Shown here in pieces: positions 63,656 to 64,000 of a DNA stretch of 64,000 nucleotides. The DNA comes from JBGQOJ01 sp052119585 (GTDB lineage Bacteria > Pseudomonadota > Alphaproteobacteria > Rhodobacterales > Rhodobacteraceae): positions 58,028 through 122,027 of the forward strand of contig NZ_JBGQOJ010000012.1 of NCBI RefSeq assembly GCF_052119585.1, in the 5' to 3' direction. Each line of letters opens with the position of its first letter. The stretch's first letter is position 1. The position numbers and the translations under genes are program-made. Under the pieces are notes generated by a model. That model was given only the letters and a program-made list of their open reading frames with translations, had not been told where the DNA came from and did no database searches.

Positions 63656-63940
63656 TTGGATACCGTGTCTGTTGCTTTTGTCGACGACCACCCGATCCTG
63701 CTTTCGGGGATCAAGCAGTTGTTCAGCACCAATTCCGATTTCCGCATCGTCGGGGTCGGGGTCTGTGCGGATGATGTGCTGGATATTGTCGGGCGTGAAA
63801 GGCCCGATGTGATCGTGGTTGATCTGAACATGCCCGGAAAAGTGCTAGAGGCTATTTGCGACCTTGTGCGCATGAAATTCCTGACCAAAGTGCTGGTGTT
63901 CACCGCCGTCACATCGGTGGATCGTATGCGTCCGGTCTGA
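63656..63940 (+). pseudogene. Response regulator gene truncated by an insertion element
   Basis: The receiver domain begins normally (VSVAFVDDHPILLSGIKQLF with the acidic pair, phospho-acceptor Asp in VIVVDLNMPGK, then VLVFTAVTS with the conserved Thr/Ala region) but runs into the stop at 63938 after only about 90 residues. It lacks the last helix and strand and any output domain. The last codons seem to come from the insertion element that starts near 63924. TTG at 63656 with GGGAGG is a good start; an ATG at 63593 is an alternative. DDHPILLSGI is typical of NarL/LuxR-type regulators, so control of the adjoining secretion genes was possible before disruption. Confidence 0.75.
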
Positions 63941-64000
63941 CTGGCGTTGACTTATTCAGCCAACCAGTTCCACGGCATGAGGTCATCGAGGCGGTTGATC
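63924..64000. mobile_element. End of an IS66-family insertion sequence (partial)
   Basis: From 63924 the sequence GTATGCGTCCGGTC resembles the GTAAGCG-type terminal repeats of IS66 elements. 28 bp inside lies the stop of a minus-strand frame whose last residues match an IS66 transposase tail. The reading frame of the response regulator breaks at this point. The rest of the element lies outside the window. Confidence 0.7.
63952..64000 (-). CDS. IS66-family transposase, C-terminal end (partial)
   Basis: The 16 visible codons read INRLDDLMPWNWLAE and stop. RLDDLLPW(N/A)-type endings are characteristic of IS66 TnpC transposases. The start and catalytic residues lie beyond the window, so whether it is intact is unknown. 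Confidence 0.7.
   Translation of the reverse strand, partial: INRLDDLMPWNWLAE

Overview
The window looks like accessory or plasmid/chromid-type DNA of a denitrifying alphaproteobacterium, most likely a marine-type member of the Rhodobacterales. This is an inference from several things: high GC with GCC/GGC-rich codons, two complete TRAP transporters, an FNR/NarR-type control region, a fused NarK1-NarK2 transporter, and an RTX haem peroxidase with its own type I secretion genes. No rRNA, tRNA, CRISPR array, replication gene or partition gene was seen, so the replicon type cannot be decided.

Layout. 1-3.6 kb: a peptide-type ABC importer on the minus strand (binding protein, two permeases, and the first codons of an ATPase at the window edge). 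3.9-6.3 kb: a divergent MarR regulator/FAD monooxygenase pair closely resembling mobR/mobA (3-hydroxybenzoate to protocatechuate). 6.3-10.2 kb: a sugar-acid type module (2-hydroxyacid dehydrogenase, SDR, enolase-superfamily dehydratase) with a divergent GntR/FCD regulator. 10.3-13.2 kb: a homodimeric pyruvate-dehydrogenase-E1-like transketolase with an Lrp regulator. 13.4-22.2 kb: a LysR regulator, a minus-strand operon of split transketolase, SDR and TRAP transporter, and a divergent full-length transketolase. 22.6-25.8 kb: KtrB/KtrA-type potassium uptake and a CorA-type magnesium transporter.

26-39 kb: respiratory nitrate reduction. A NarR-like regulator is divergent from narK (fusion)-narG-narH-narJ-narI, followed by a parvulin isomerase, moeA and a DUF2478 gene. 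Two FNR-family boxes lie in the narR/narK gap. NarK imports nitrate and exports nitrite, NarGHI reduces nitrate on quinol, NarJ and probably the isomerase assist assembly, and MoeA and perhaps the DUF2478 protein serve the molybdenum cofactor.

39.2-48.6 kb: one plus-strand operon with SDR, crotonase, TRAP transporter, MarR regulator, aryl-CoA ligase, amidohydrolase and acyl-CoA dehydrogenase. The set matches the thiolase-free beta-oxidative phenylpropanoid pathways described in Rhodococcus (cou) and Corynebacterium (phd), but with a TRAP importer. Its benzoate-type product could feed the MobA homologue at the other end of the window.

48.6-64 kb: an exported hypothetical protein, a 2852-residue secreted haem peroxidase with RTX repeats (related to the Mn(II)-oxidising MopA type), a type I secretion ABC protein, an unusual RTX protein with an N-terminal membrane segment, and a HlyD-type adaptor. 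The window ends in a response-regulator gene cut off by what looks like the end of an IS66-family element.
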